A DNA stretch of 20,503 bases from an uncultured Candidatus Saccharibacteria bacterium (GTDB lineage: Bacteria; Patescibacteriota; Saccharimonadia; Saccharimonadales; Saccharimonadaceae): positions 1-20,503 of the forward strand of contig CALHZJ010000068.1 in NCBI GenBank assembly GCA_938041005.1. The letters are read 5' to 3'. A program made the translations under genes and the position numbers. Shown piece after piece: positions 12,714 to 20,213 of the stretch. The notes beneath the pieces were generated by a model. It was not told the DNA's origin, searched no databases, and saw nothing but the letters and a program-made list of their open reading frames with translations. The first letter of the stretch is position 1; every line of letters starts with the position of its first letter.

Positions 12714-15026
12714 CTACCGAACAATTCGCCGACCAGCCCAGCGAGCAATGAATAGCTGGGTTAACATCACTACGACAATTGCGCCAGCTGCTGGCCACAT
12801 TATGAACAAATTCGGTACGGTGAAATCGAAGAAATCGCGCAGGAACCCAAAGCCAAAGCTTCCAGCTGCCACGATAATCACCGACAGAAGATAAAGCAGA
12901 CGAGCGCGCTTGGCGGATTTATCGATGGTTACGTCCAGCATAATTCCCACCAAGAACACCAAATATACACCAAACAAAGTCGCGGTAAGCACCGTCATCG
13001 TTGCGACTTCTGCAGCGTGACCAGGGAACATAACAGAGGTAATCCAATAGGTAAATGCGACAGCCACGCCAGTAATCAAGGCAATCGGCGTAACAGCCAG
13101 CAAAGTATCATGCCAAAATCTCTTAGGATTTATTCGATGCTTCGGCACCGGCGGAAACAGCGTCCACATAAGAGTTGGCATCGTCACCAGAAAAATATTC
13201 ATAAACGTAATGTGGCGCGGCGAATACGGATAATTCATATTGATGAGAATCGTCACAAGAAGAAGCGTCACGCCGTAAATAATTTTATGGAAAAACAGGA
13301 CAGCGATGACTTCGATTGCTTGCATAATTTGATTGCCCAATTTCATTCCCATCGGCAGAGAAGTGAACGAATTGTTGAGCAATATAATGTCGGAAACTCG
13401 GCGCGATGCTGGAGCGCCCGCGTACATCGCCACACCGAGGTCAGCCTTTTTCAGAGCCAGAGCGTCGTTCACGCCATCGCCGACCATACCAGTGAATTTT
13501 CCCGATTGCTGGAATCGATCAATCAATCGCTCTTTTTGGTCTGGCAAAACTCTGGCAAAAATCGTGTAAGTGTCAGCCGCTTTATTAAATTCATCTTCGC
13601 TAAGTGCCGCCAAATCTTCACCTAAAATCGCCTTTTCTGGATGCTTAATTCCAGCTTCTTTGGCGATGTATTGAACTGTGCGCGGGTTATCGCCAGAGAT
13701 TACGCGAATAGTTACGCCTTGGCGCTGCAAAAAATCCACCGTTTCAACAACGCCATGACGCAGGGAGTTGCGCAGAATAACCGCACCAATTGCCGTTCCA
13801 GAACCATTTTTCAAGTCTTTCAATTTGGTTTTATCATTCGAAAATTCAGCCAACATCAACACGCGCAAGCCATTGTCAGCCCAATCGTTCAGCTTCTTCT
13901 GGGTTTCCTTATCTACCGGCGCCAACTTCGACACAAACTCTGGCGCGCCCATCATCAAAGTCCGAATTTCACCGTCAATATTCGCCCTCACGCCAGCCAT
14001 TTTACGCGCCGACGAAAACGCCATAACTTCCAAAACTTTCGTATTTTTTGGCGACGTAGCTTCCGCCAAAATTGCACGGCCAGTGATATTTCCGCCGCTG
14101 GTTTCATGAGCAATTAACGCCGCAAAACTGGCAACGTCAGAGTCTGAATAGTCATTTTCATAACCAAAAGCCTCGACCCGCTCCAGCGTAACTTCATCGC
14201 TGGTCAAGGTGCCTGTTTTATCTACGGCCAGCAAATTCAAAAGCGCCATCGCTTCAATCGCTGACAATTTTTGTGGCAAGACTTTCGCCTGAGCTAATCG
14301 CAACGAGCCGAACGCCAAAAGCAGCGAACTCGCCAATAACAGACCTTCCGGCACGACCGTAACCGCTGCCGAAGTTATGGTTTTTAAGATAACGACGACG
14401 TTATCGCCAGAGAAATAATAGACAATAGCAATGAGTAGCGACAGAACAATTGCGCCGTAAGTCAAGAAGTAAATTGCGCGCCAAATCGCCAATTGCAGAG
14501 GCGTGAGTTCTGGTTTGTAACGCTTCAGAACTTGGCTAATCGCGCCAGCTTTCGTGTCGTCACCAATCGCGATTACTCGCGCCGTGCCCTCGCCAGCCAA
14601 AACCGTCGTTGCCGCCAGCACGACATCGCCGTCCTTTTTCTCAATCGACGCAGACTCGCCAGTCAGCATGCTTTCATTCAGCTCCAAGCCTTTTGACTCA
14701 ATAACTTTCGCGTCCGCCGGTAGTTCATCGCCAGCCTGAATAAGAATTTCATCGCCAATTTTAAGCTCATCATAACCGACCTCGACAACATTTCCATCTT
14801 TCAACAATCGAGCTTTCGGCGCGCTCATCAGCTCCAATTGACGCAAAACTCGTTTGGCCCTTAGCTCCTGAATAATGCCAATCGTCGAGTTCACGACAAT
14901 CACCACCGAAATAAACCACGCGTCACGATATTCGCGAACATAAATCAGCGCGCCAGCCAACAGAAAAATCACCACGACAATAGGTGAAAGCAGATTCCGC
15001 TTAATAATGTCCAAGTAGTCGCGCAT
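12714..15026 (-). CDS. P-type cation-transporting ATPase, CtpE-like
   Basis: This is a membrane ion pump that forms a phospho-aspartate intermediate. Its 770 residues carry the actuator motif LTGES (121-125), TM4 motif VVPEGLLLASS (PEGL at 226-229), phosphorylation site DKTGTLT with Asp269, LMMGAPE in the nucleotide domain, GDGVNDALALKKADLG in the hinge, and a C-terminal block of about six helices. The PEGL and the surrounding TM4 resemble CtpE and other calcium-type pumps rather than heavy-metal pumps; no metal-binding N-terminal domain is present. I chose ATG 15026 because it overlaps the upstream stop as TAATG; ATG 15074 would add residues overlapping the neighbour. The N-terminus starts right before TM1, shorter than in most P2-type pumps. 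Ion specificity is inferred, not shown. Confidence 0.93.
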   Translation of the reverse strand: MRDYLDIIKRNLLSPIVVVIFLLAGALIYVREYRDAWFISVVIVVNSTIGIIQELRAKRVLRQLELMSAPKARLLKDGNVVEVGYDELKIGDEILIQAGDELPADAKVIESKGLELNESMLTGESASIEKKDGDVVLAATTVLAGEGTARVIAIGDDTKAGAISQVLKRYKPELTPLQLAIWRAIYFLTYGAIVLSLLIAIVYYFSGDNVVVILKTITSAAVTVVPEGLLLASSLLLAFGSLRLAQAKVLPQKLSAIEAMALLNLLAVDKTGTLTSDEVTLERVEAFGYENDYSDSDVASFAALIAHETSGGNITGRAILAEATSPKNTKVLEVMAFSSARKMAGVRANIDGEIRTLMMGAPEFVSKLAPVDKETQKKLNDWADNGLRVLMLAEFSNDKTKLKDLKNGSGTAIGAVILRNSLRHGVVETVDFLQRQGVTIRVISGDNPRTVQYIAKEAGIKHPEKAILGEDLAALSEDEFNKAADTYTIFARVLPDQKERLIDRFQQSGKFTGMVGDGVNDALALKKADLGVAMYAGAPASRRVSDIILLNNSFTSLPMGMKLGNQIMQAIEVIAVLFFHKIIYGVTLLLVTILINMNYPYSPRHITFMNIFLVTMPTLMWTLFPPVPKHRINPKRFWHDTLLAVTPIALITGVAVAFTYWITSVMFPGHAAEVATMTVLTATLFGVYLVFLVGIMLDVTIDKSAKRARLLYLLSVIIVAAGSFGFGFLRDFFDFTVPNLFIMWPAAGAIVVVMLTQLFIARWAGRRIVR

Positions 15027-15514
15027 TAAATTGCCCGAATCCTTCTGTAGCTGAACCTCGCACCAACTCGCCAATTTCCGTACGCGTCAGAATCGAATTG
15101 ATATATCTCGCCATTTTTCACTTCAGAAATCAAAACCAAGGCGGGATTATACGGCGCCAAAGTTTTATAAAAATGCAAATCTTCATCTGTAACGTGCTTT
15201 CTTCCAGGAAAAACCTCGCGGAATTTGCGTTTGCCAATATCTTCAAAATATCGCGGCTGACCTTTTGGTGGAAGGAACAATTCCGCCCGCATACCCATTC
15301 GAGAAATTATCTTTTTAACATCAGATAAAATCAACGGCGAAGTCGCCTCCAAATACAACATCAGCTGCTTTTTATTCGTCAGAAAAACTGAGGCTTTGGC
15401 CGTACGACTAACGTCAGCGTGCCACAAAATTATCGATTGAACATCAATTGGAAAACCAAATTTTTCCTTAGCAATTCGCTCCAGCGCCAGCTCGTCGTAC
15501 GTCGCCTTATTCAT
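15026..15514 (-). CDS. Conserved-looking hypothetical protein coupled to the P-type ATPase
   Basis: I do not recognise the family. The product has 162 residues, is basic and soluble, predicted mixed alpha/beta, and lacks membrane segments and a signal peptide. Features include LWHADVSRTAKASVFLTN and LFLPPKGQPRYFEDIGKRKF, which look like a compact folded domain. Its stop overlaps the ATPase start (TAATG), so the two are made together. A regulatory or accessory role for the pump is plausible but unproven. The ATG is 7 nt downstream of an extended -10 (TG-G-TAAAAT), pointing to a leaderless operon mRNA. Confidence 0.75.
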   Translation of the reverse strand: MNKATYDELALERIAKEKFGFPIDVQSIILWHADVSRTAKASVFLTNKKQLMLYLEATSPLILSDVKKIISRMGMRAELFLPPKGQPRYFEDIGKRKFREVFPGRKHVTDEDLHFYKTLAPYNPALVLISEVKNGEIYQFDSDAYGNWRVGARFSYRRIRAI

Positions 15515-15521
15515 AGATAAT

Positions 15522-15527
15522 ATTTTA
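15522..15527 (-). promoter_or_regulatory. Extended -10 of the ATPase operon, leaderless
   Basis: On the minus strand TG-G-TAAAAT (hexamer 15527-15522) ends 7 bases before ATG 15514. The element is the same as upstream of the helicase gene (16429-16434). Confidence 0.6.
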
Positions 15528-15569
15528 CCATTTTTTTATGAGGTGCGCGAGATGGCAAAGATGTGAAAT

Positions 15570-15887
15570 CTAATAGCCAGCCTGTATGGTCGATTTGACT
15601 GCTTGACGGGAAATATCCAAGTGGCTTTTACCCTTAAACGCGTCTTCTGGATGTTTTTCATTCCAAGCGTCGACATTTTCTTCAGTACAATCTTTAATGG
15701 CGTGATTAACACAAAACTCAAGTCGCTTAATGCTTTGGTCATTTTCAAGGTAATTGATGGAGGACTGGACTGATATTCGATATTCTTTTTCATTCAGCCA
15801 GTAGACTTGATAACTCAGAAAGATCAACGCAATCGTCAGCACAAACATATATATATGACTAAATCTTATCTTTTTTAAGTTTTTCAT
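15570..15887 (-). CDS. Small single-pass membrane protein, hypothetical
   Basis: The 105-residue product starts with a basic segment (MKNLKKIRFSH), then one hydrophobic helix (about 12-31), then a polar domain of about 70 residues with two cysteines (in EFCVNHAIKDCTEE). This suggests an anchored protein with its C-terminal domain outside the cell and a possible disulfide. AAGGAGG lies 6 nt before the ATG, and TATAAT (minus strand, 15915-15910) about 22 nt before it, so it may have its own short-leader promoter. It lies downstream of the secreted-protein gene, separated by a strong hairpin. No family is recognised. Confidence 0.65.
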   Translation of the reverse strand: MKNLKKIRFSHIYMFVLTIALIFLSYQVYWLNEKEYRISVQSSINYLENDQSIKRLEFCVNHAIKDCTEENVDAWNEKHPEDAFKGKSHLDISRQAVKSTIQAGY

Positions 15888-15921
15888 TTACGCCCTCCTT
15901 AAAAAAAATATTATAAATCTT

Positions 15922-15957
15922 AGCCTCAGAGTCGCTCCAAAGAGCGACTCTGAGGCT
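15922..15957 (-). terminator. Perfect 16-bp hairpin between two small genes
   Basis: AGCCTCAGAGTCGCTC (15922-15937) pairs perfectly with 15942-15957 around a 4-nt loop. It begins 4 nt after the stop codon of the secreted-protein gene. No T-run follows at once; on the minus strand an AT-rich tract with eight T appears about 13 nt later. It could act as a terminator, an attenuator or a 3'-end stabiliser. Confidence 0.6.
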
Positions 15958-15961
15958 CATC

Positions 15962-16309
15962 TCAGGGATTTCTCCTCTCGAGGAACGCGTAATAGCGAGC
16001 CTGTCCAGCAGGCTTCCACAGCCACGCTCCAGGAGGACACGACACCCAGACTTCTTTGATCTTGGGCGACTCTACGTCAACCCAGGGGCTATACACCCCA
16101 AAGGCATACCCAAGCGTCCAGACTGCTGCGCAGCTGATACCAACACGGTAATACCCCGTGCCGGAATGACAGCTAGCGTGCCCTTTGAGATCAGGCGTCA
16201 CTTCCGAATAGCAGTTGCCAGGATATGCCTTGGCGCTACTCTGAGTCACGAATAGCGACCCAGTGGCGAGCATGACGATGGCAAGTACGGAAATAATCCT
16301 CTTGCTCAT
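15962..16309 (-). CDS. Small secreted cysteine-containing protein
   Basis: The 115-residue preprotein has a classical signal peptide: MSKR, a hydrophobic core to about residue 20, and SAKA before the likely cleavage after Ala28. The mature part of about 87 residues has four cysteines (33, 47, 60 and 91), allowing two disulfides, and is rich in aromatic residues and glycine (GYYRVG, GYAFGVYSPWVDV, GAWLWKPAG). I do not recognise a family. The general look (a short Cys-paired beta-rich secreted protein with a YSPWV-like turn) resembles small exported proteins of Actinobacteria, the usual hosts of Saccharibacteria; transfer from a host is speculation. GC is higher than in neighbours. The start is firm: GGAAGGAG lies 4 nt before the ATG, with a good promoter and a structured leader upstream. 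Confidence 0.8.
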   Translation of the reverse strand: MSKRIISVLAIVMLATGSLFVTQSSAKAYPGNCYSEVTPDLKGHASCHSGTGYYRVGISCAAVWTLGYAFGVYSPWVDVESPKIKEVWVSCPPGAWLWKPAGQARYYAFLERRNP

Positions 16310-16333
16310 GATTCTCCTTCCAGGATAGAAATC

Positions 16334-16358
16334 GCTAAGGTACTGTGCGTCCCTTAGC
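16334..16358 (-). promoter_or_regulatory. Leader hairpin of the secreted-protein gene
   Basis: GCTAAGG (16334-16340) pairs perfectly with CCTTAGC (16352-16358) around an 11-nt loop, in the leader between the promoter and the ribosome site. It could stabilise or regulate the mRNA. Confidence 0.4.
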
Positions 16359-16394
16359 TAACCAAAACGCGCAAGGAACTAGCACGATACCCTA

Positions 16395-16423
16395 ATATTA
16401 CACGCTCTATTAAAACTAGTCAA
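16395..16423 (-). promoter_or_regulatory. Promoter of the secreted-protein gene
   Basis: On the minus strand TTGACT (16423-16418), a 17-base spacer and TAATAT (16400-16395) form a strong sigma-70-like promoter. Start is expected near 16388, with a leader of about 80 nt. Its -35 lies within 6 bases of the divergent helicase -10, so the two polymerases would compete. Confidence 0.65.
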
Positions 16424-16428
16424 CATGG

Positions 16429-16434
16429 TAAAAT
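16429..16434 (+). promoter_or_regulatory. Extended -10 of the helicase gene, leaderless
   Basis: TG-G-TAAAAT ends 6 bases before ATG 16441. No good -35 is present. A leaderless start is expected. Confidence 0.6.
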
Positions 16435-16440
16435 AAAACT

Positions 16441-19400
16441 ATGGATTTCAATACTCGTTACGCTAAATTAAACGATAATCAACGACAAGCAGTCGACTAC
16501 ATTCACGGATCACTTTTGGTAATTGCTGGACCAGGAACGGGGAAAACCGAGCTTCTAAGTATGCGCACTGCCCAAATCCTGAGACAAACCGACACTTTGC
16601 CGAACAGTATTTTATGCTTGACGTTTACTGAAAGCGGCGCCACGAATATGCGCCAACGGCTCCGCCAGATTATCGGTGAGGACGCGTATAAAATTGCGGT
16701 TCACACATTCCACAGCTTCGGCACAGAAATCATCAATCAACATCGCGAGTATTTTTTCCGTGGCGCCGACGCTCAGCCAGTTGACGAATTGACGCAATAT
16801 CAAATTATCTCTGGAATACTCGAAGGACTTGATTGGCGAAATCCATTAAGCGCGAAAAATAACGGGGAATTCGTTTATATTAAAGACCTCATCCGAATCA
16901 TTTCCGAGTTCAAGCAGAGCGGTTTAACGCCGTCAGAATTACGGGCAATTATTGAGGACAATCAAAGCACAATCGCCGAAATCGCGCCAGACATTCAGCA
17001 AGTATTTTCCGCTAAAATATCGAAAAAGACAATCGAGCTATTTGCGCCGATAGCTGAGAAAATTGCTAATTTAGCCGCCAAAAACCCTGACGAGAAAAGC
17101 TCAAAATTGCCAGCCTCAATCACGCCATACGCCAACGTTTTAGCGCTGAGCATCGTGCATGCCACCCAGGAAGCAATTGACGAAAACTCAACCAAGCCAC
17201 TGACCGCCTGGAAAAATAAATGGTGCGAAAAAAATACCAATGGCGAATTTGTCCTGAAAGATTTTACCGCAGCAGAAAAATTATCTGCCACAATTGACGT
17301 TTACGAAAAATACGTAAATATTCTGTCCGAGCGTTCATTATTTGACTACGACGACATGATTTTATCCGTTATTCAAGCCTGCGAATCTCACCCAGAACTG
17401 CGCGCAAATCTCCAAGAGCAATTCCAATTCATCATGGTCGACGAGTTCCAGGACACGAACTTGGCGCAACTTCGATTGCTGTTCAATTTGACCAGCGAGA
17501 ACGACGATAATCCAAATATCATGGCGGTCGGCGATGATGACCAAGCAATCTTCAGCTTCCAAGGCGCAGACGTGGGCAACATCCAGCGCTTCCGCCAACA
17601 TTATCACGACCCAAAAATCATCGTTTTGACCGACAATTACCGTTCCGCCGAAAACATTTTATCATCGGCGCGGGACGTCATCACTCAAGGCGCGGATCGA
17701 TTAGAAAACACGATTGACGGACTATCAAAACAATTGACCGCACACGCAAATAGCGAAGGTTCAAAAGTCGAAATCCAAGAATTCTCATCTGTTAGCGAAG
17801 AGCGAGCGGGAATTGCCAAACAAATTGCCGAGCTGATAAAAAATGGCGAGAAACCAGAAAACATCACGATTATTGCGCGCCACCATAAGGAACTCATTGA
17901 AATTCTTCCGCATCTTTATAAGGAAAATCTTTTTGTCAATTACGAGCGTCATGACGACATTTTGGAGCAAGATATAATTCAGATTCTGGACAAATTAGCG
18001 CGAACTGTCGTGGCGATTAGCCAGAATAATTTGGACGTTGCCAATAGTCTACTGCCGGAAATTACGGCTCACCCAGCGTTTGGATTTTCTGCGCTGGACA
18101 TCTGGAAATTGAGCCTTCAAGCTTACAAAAATCGGCAATTGTGGCTGGAAAGTATGCTAGCGAATAGTGTCTTTAAGGAATTTGCGGAGTGGCTTTTGGA
18201 GCGCGCTAAGGACGTGCCGAATCTGCCATTGGAAGAGCAATTGGACAATTTATTAGGCTTAACTAATGACGAAAACGACGACCTTCAGGTCAATTCTCTC
18301 GCCAATTTCTATTTCTCGCCAGAAAAGCTAGATAAAAACCCAGAAGCATATCTGACAATTCTGGAAAGTTTGCGCACTTTGCGTCAAAAACTTCGCGATC
18401 GAATCACCGACAAAAACCCAACGCTGGAAGACTTTTTGGAGTTTATTGACTTACACATTTCGACAAAAACTCGCTTAACACAAATTCGTACGCACGCAAG
18501 TTCACTCAGCGGCGCCATAAATTTGATGACCGCTCATAAATCCAAAGGTCTGGAATTTCCGCACGTTTTTGTAATTGGGGCAATTGACAGTGCTTGGGGC
18601 GAAAAAGTTCGTTCACGTAGTCGAGCTATCCGATATCCCGCAAATCTCCAACTTCAGCCAGCGGGCGCCACTTACGACGAACGACTTAGATTATTCTTTG
18701 TGGCGATGACTCGCGCCAAAACCACATTGACCATGACTTATTCTCAAACCAACGATTCTGGCAGCGACACGATAATTGCCAGTTTCTTGACGAATTGCAC
18801 ACCAACCATCATTCCGACCAGCGACGATCCAGTGGAACAAATTGAACTGGCTGAAACCGATTGGACGACGCGACTAACTTCGCCGATTGTTCCGGAATTA
18901 AAGGATTTATTGGTGCCAGCACTGGAAACATACAAACTTTCCGCGACGCATTTGAATAATTTCCTCGACGTTTCACGTGGCGGACCGCAGAATTTCTTAT
19001 TGAACAATTTGCTGCATTTTCCATCCGCCAAAAATTCCGCCGCAGCTTACGGAACCGCGATTCACAGCAGCCTTCAGCAAGCACATTGCTCATTCAGCGC
19101 CGATCATCAATTGCCAAGCACCGAACAAATCCTCCAATTTTTCCAAAAATCCCTCGAGAGCCAGCATTTGCCAGCGGACGATTTTCAATTGTACTTAGAC
19201 AAAGGGAAGTCGGCTTTGACCGCGTTCTTAAACGCCAAATCTTCAGATTTTCACGACACGGACTTGGCGGAACTGGACTTTTCAAACCAAGGCGTAATTA
19301 TCGATAACGCCAGATTGACTGGTAAACTTGACGTTGTCGACATCGACAAACAAAATAAAACCATCTTCGTAACGGATTATAAAACTGGCAAGCCGTCGCA

Positions 19401-19737
19401 TTCTTGGAAAGGTTCGGCCGATTACGAAAAAATCAAACTTCATAAATATCGTCAGCAATTGATGTTCTATCAACTATTGGTCGAGCATTCACGCGATTAT
19501 GGCAATTTCACGTTTACTGGCGGGCGACTACAATTTGTCGAGCCAGACATGAAAACCGGCGATATTCTTAGCTTGGAAGACACATTCTCCAGAGAAGAAT
19601 TGTCTGAATTTACGCAACTAATTGAGATTATTTGGCGAAAAATTACCACGCTTGATATGCCAGATATTTCTGGGTATTCGGCGGATTATAAGGGAATGTT
19701 GCAATTTGAAAACGACCTACTGGCGGGCGAAATATAA
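16441..19737 (+). CDS. UvrD/PcrA-type superfamily 1 helicase fused to a PD-(D/E)XK nuclease
   Basis: This is a 1,098-residue ATP-dependent 3'-5' DNA helicase with a RecB/AddB-like nuclease at the C-terminus, probably for double-strand break processing or repair. Helicase motifs in order: Walker A GPGTGKT (30-36), Ia TFTESGATNMRQRL, II VDEFQDTN (about 333-340), III VGDDDQAIFSFQGA, IV LTDNYRSAENIL, V TAHKSKGLEFPHVFVIG, VI FFVAMTRAKT. The nuclease part (about 850-1098) shows AYGTAIHSSLQ (the conserved His), GKLDVVDID (first Asp, about 964), VTDYKTGKP (Asp979 and Lys981) and QQLMFYQLLVE. No iron-sulfur cysteines are evident, unlike AddB. The start ATG lies 6 nt after an extended -10. The gene stands alone, so it may do the work of an AddAB or RecBCD complex by itself or with a partner elsewhere. 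Confidence 0.95.
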   Translation: MDFNTRYAKLNDNQRQAVDYIHGSLLVIAGPGTGKTELLSMRTAQILRQTDTLPNSILCLTFTESGATNMRQRLRQIIGEDAYKIAVHTFHSFGTEIINQHREYFFRGADAQPVDELTQYQIISGILEGLDWRNPLSAKNNGEFVYIKDLIRIISEFKQSGLTPSELRAIIEDNQSTIAEIAPDIQQVFSAKISKKTIELFAPIAEKIANLAAKNPDEKSSKLPASITPYANVLALSIVHATQEAIDENSTKPLTAWKNKWCEKNTNGEFVLKDFTAAEKLSATIDVYEKYVNILSERSLFDYDDMILSVIQACESHPELRANLQEQFQFIMVDEFQDTNLAQLRLLFNLTSENDDNPNIMAVGDDDQAIFSFQGADVGNIQRFRQHYHDPKIIVLTDNYRSAENILSSARDVITQGADRLENTIDGLSKQLTAHANSEGSKVEIQEFSSVSEERAGIAKQIAELIKNGEKPENITIIARHHKELIEILPHLYKENLFVNYERHDDILEQDIIQILDKLARTVVAISQNNLDVANSLLPEITAHPAFGFSALDIWKLSLQAYKNRQLWLESMLANSVFKEFAEWLLERAKDVPNLPLEEQLDNLLGLTNDENDDLQVNSLANFYFSPEKLDKNPEAYLTILESLRTLRQKLRDRITDKNPTLEDFLEFIDLHISTKTRLTQIRTHASSLSGAINLMTAHKSKGLEFPHVFVIGAIDSAWGEKVRSRSRAIRYPANLQLQPAGATYDERLRLFFVAMTRAKTTLTMTYSQTNDSGSDTIIASFLTNCTPTIIPTSDDPVEQIELAETDWTTRLTSPIVPELKDLLVPALETYKLSATHLNNFLDVSRGGPQNFLLNNLLHFPSAKNSAAAYGTAIHSSLQQAHCSFSADHQLPSTEQILQFFQKSLESQHLPADDFQLYLDKGKSALTAFLNAKSSDFHDTDLAELDFSNQGVIIDNARLTGKLDVVDIDKQNKTIFVTDYKTGKPSHSWKGSADYEKIKLHKYRQQLMFYQLLVEHSRDYGNFTFTGGRLQFVEPDMKTGDILSLEDTFSREELSEFTQLIEIIWRKITTLDMPDISGYSADYKGMLQFENDLLAGEI

Positions 19738-19755
19738 AAATATTCTGATATATTG

Positions 19756-19784
19756 TTGCATTTTTTTATAGTTAGTGTTATTAT
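19756..19784 (+). promoter_or_regulatory. Promoter of the structured RNA and microprotein unit
   Basis: TTGCAT (19756-19761), a 17-base spacer and TATTAT (19779-19784), the latter preceded by TG-T. Transcription should begin near 19791, right before the first hairpin, 135 nt ahead of the microprotein start. Confidence 0.6.
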
Positions 19785-19790
19785 AGTAAA

Positions 19791-19925
19791 CGCTTTCGTT
19801 GACGAAGCTAACTTCTCGGCTTGGTGTCGCAAATGACACCAAACCCTGACCATGCTTCGCACAAAAGCATGGTCTGAAAGAGGGGTTAGTTCCTTTCTAT
19901 TGCCGCAACTCGCGGCGGAGAGGGG
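19791..19925 (+). promoter_or_regulatory. Folded leader RNA before the zinc-knuckle microprotein
   Basis: Stems seen: 19821-19828/19835-19842 (8 bp, 6-nt loop); 19848-19857/19865-19874 (10 bp, 7-nt loop), extendable by AACCCT (19842-19847) with AGGGGTT (19881-19887); 19902-19906/19912-19916 (5 bp) just before the ribosome site GGAG. CTAAC (19808-19812) can pair with GTTAG (19885-19889), closing both hairpins in competition with the AACCCT pairing. Mutually exclusive pairings are what a regulatory leader would show, but no known riboswitch class is recognised. Confidence 0.5.
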
Positions 19926-20093
19926 GTGAAACCCATCTTTAAGTCCGACGACGACCGCCGCCGCGAAGCGGCGGAGCAGGCGGGCAAAGTTTGCCCCGCC
20001 TGCGGTGGAACCGGCACCTACGGTGTAGGTGGTCGCGGAGCGTGGACGTCTAGTCCCTGTTCCAAGTGTAATGGAACGGGGCAGTCCCGGTAG
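19926..20093 (+). CDS. 55-residue microprotein with paired CxxCxGxG zinc knuckles
   Basis: The frame runs from GTG 19926 to TAG 20093. The GTG has GGAG (19917-19920) 5 nt upstream, a proper ribosome site. The product begins with an acidic-then-basic segment (SDDDRRREAAEQ) and then carries CPACGGTG (23-30) and CSKCNGTG (45-52), two CxxCxGxG knuckles that together look like one zinc centre of the DnaJ cysteine-rich domain, spaced by a glycine-rich linker. Cys23, 26, 45 and 48 would bind one Zn. There is no J-domain, signal peptide or membrane segment. Comparable short proteins often occur as free-standing zinc ribbons that bind RNA or proteins. The coding RNA contains four strong stems (see the findings), and the whole transcript continues into a tRNA-like domain. 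Function is unknown; the knuckle call is from motif reading. Confidence 0.7.
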   Translation: MKPIFKSDDDRRREAAEQAGKVCPACGGTGTYGVGGRGAWTSSPCSKCNGTGQSR

Positions 20094-20108
20094 TTTAAAC
20101 TTTGGCGG

Positions 20109-20201
20109 TCGGGGTTTGTGCGACCCCGAAACCCGCTGACCCCGCGTCAGCGAAAGGGCGTCCGTCCGCCCCTGGCTTGATTCGCCCAGCTGGTAGACCA
20201 G
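20109..20201 (+). ncRNA. Run of hairpins between the microprotein and the tRNA-like domain
   Basis: Stems: 20109-20115/20123-20129 (7 bp), 20134-20140/20146-20152 (7 bp, 5-nt loop), 20156-20160/20167-20171 (5 bp) and 20190-20193/20198-20201 (4 bp). No T-run follows any of them, so they do not look like terminators. They probably belong to a folded RNA. No coding sequence with a ribosome site is seen here. Confidence 0.45.
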
Positions 20202-20213
20202 AAAAGAATCACA

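Noticed and set aside
13017..14117. Several long plus-strand frames opposite the P-type ATPase
   Set aside because: They are shadows of the strongly supported pump gene, with no start signals.
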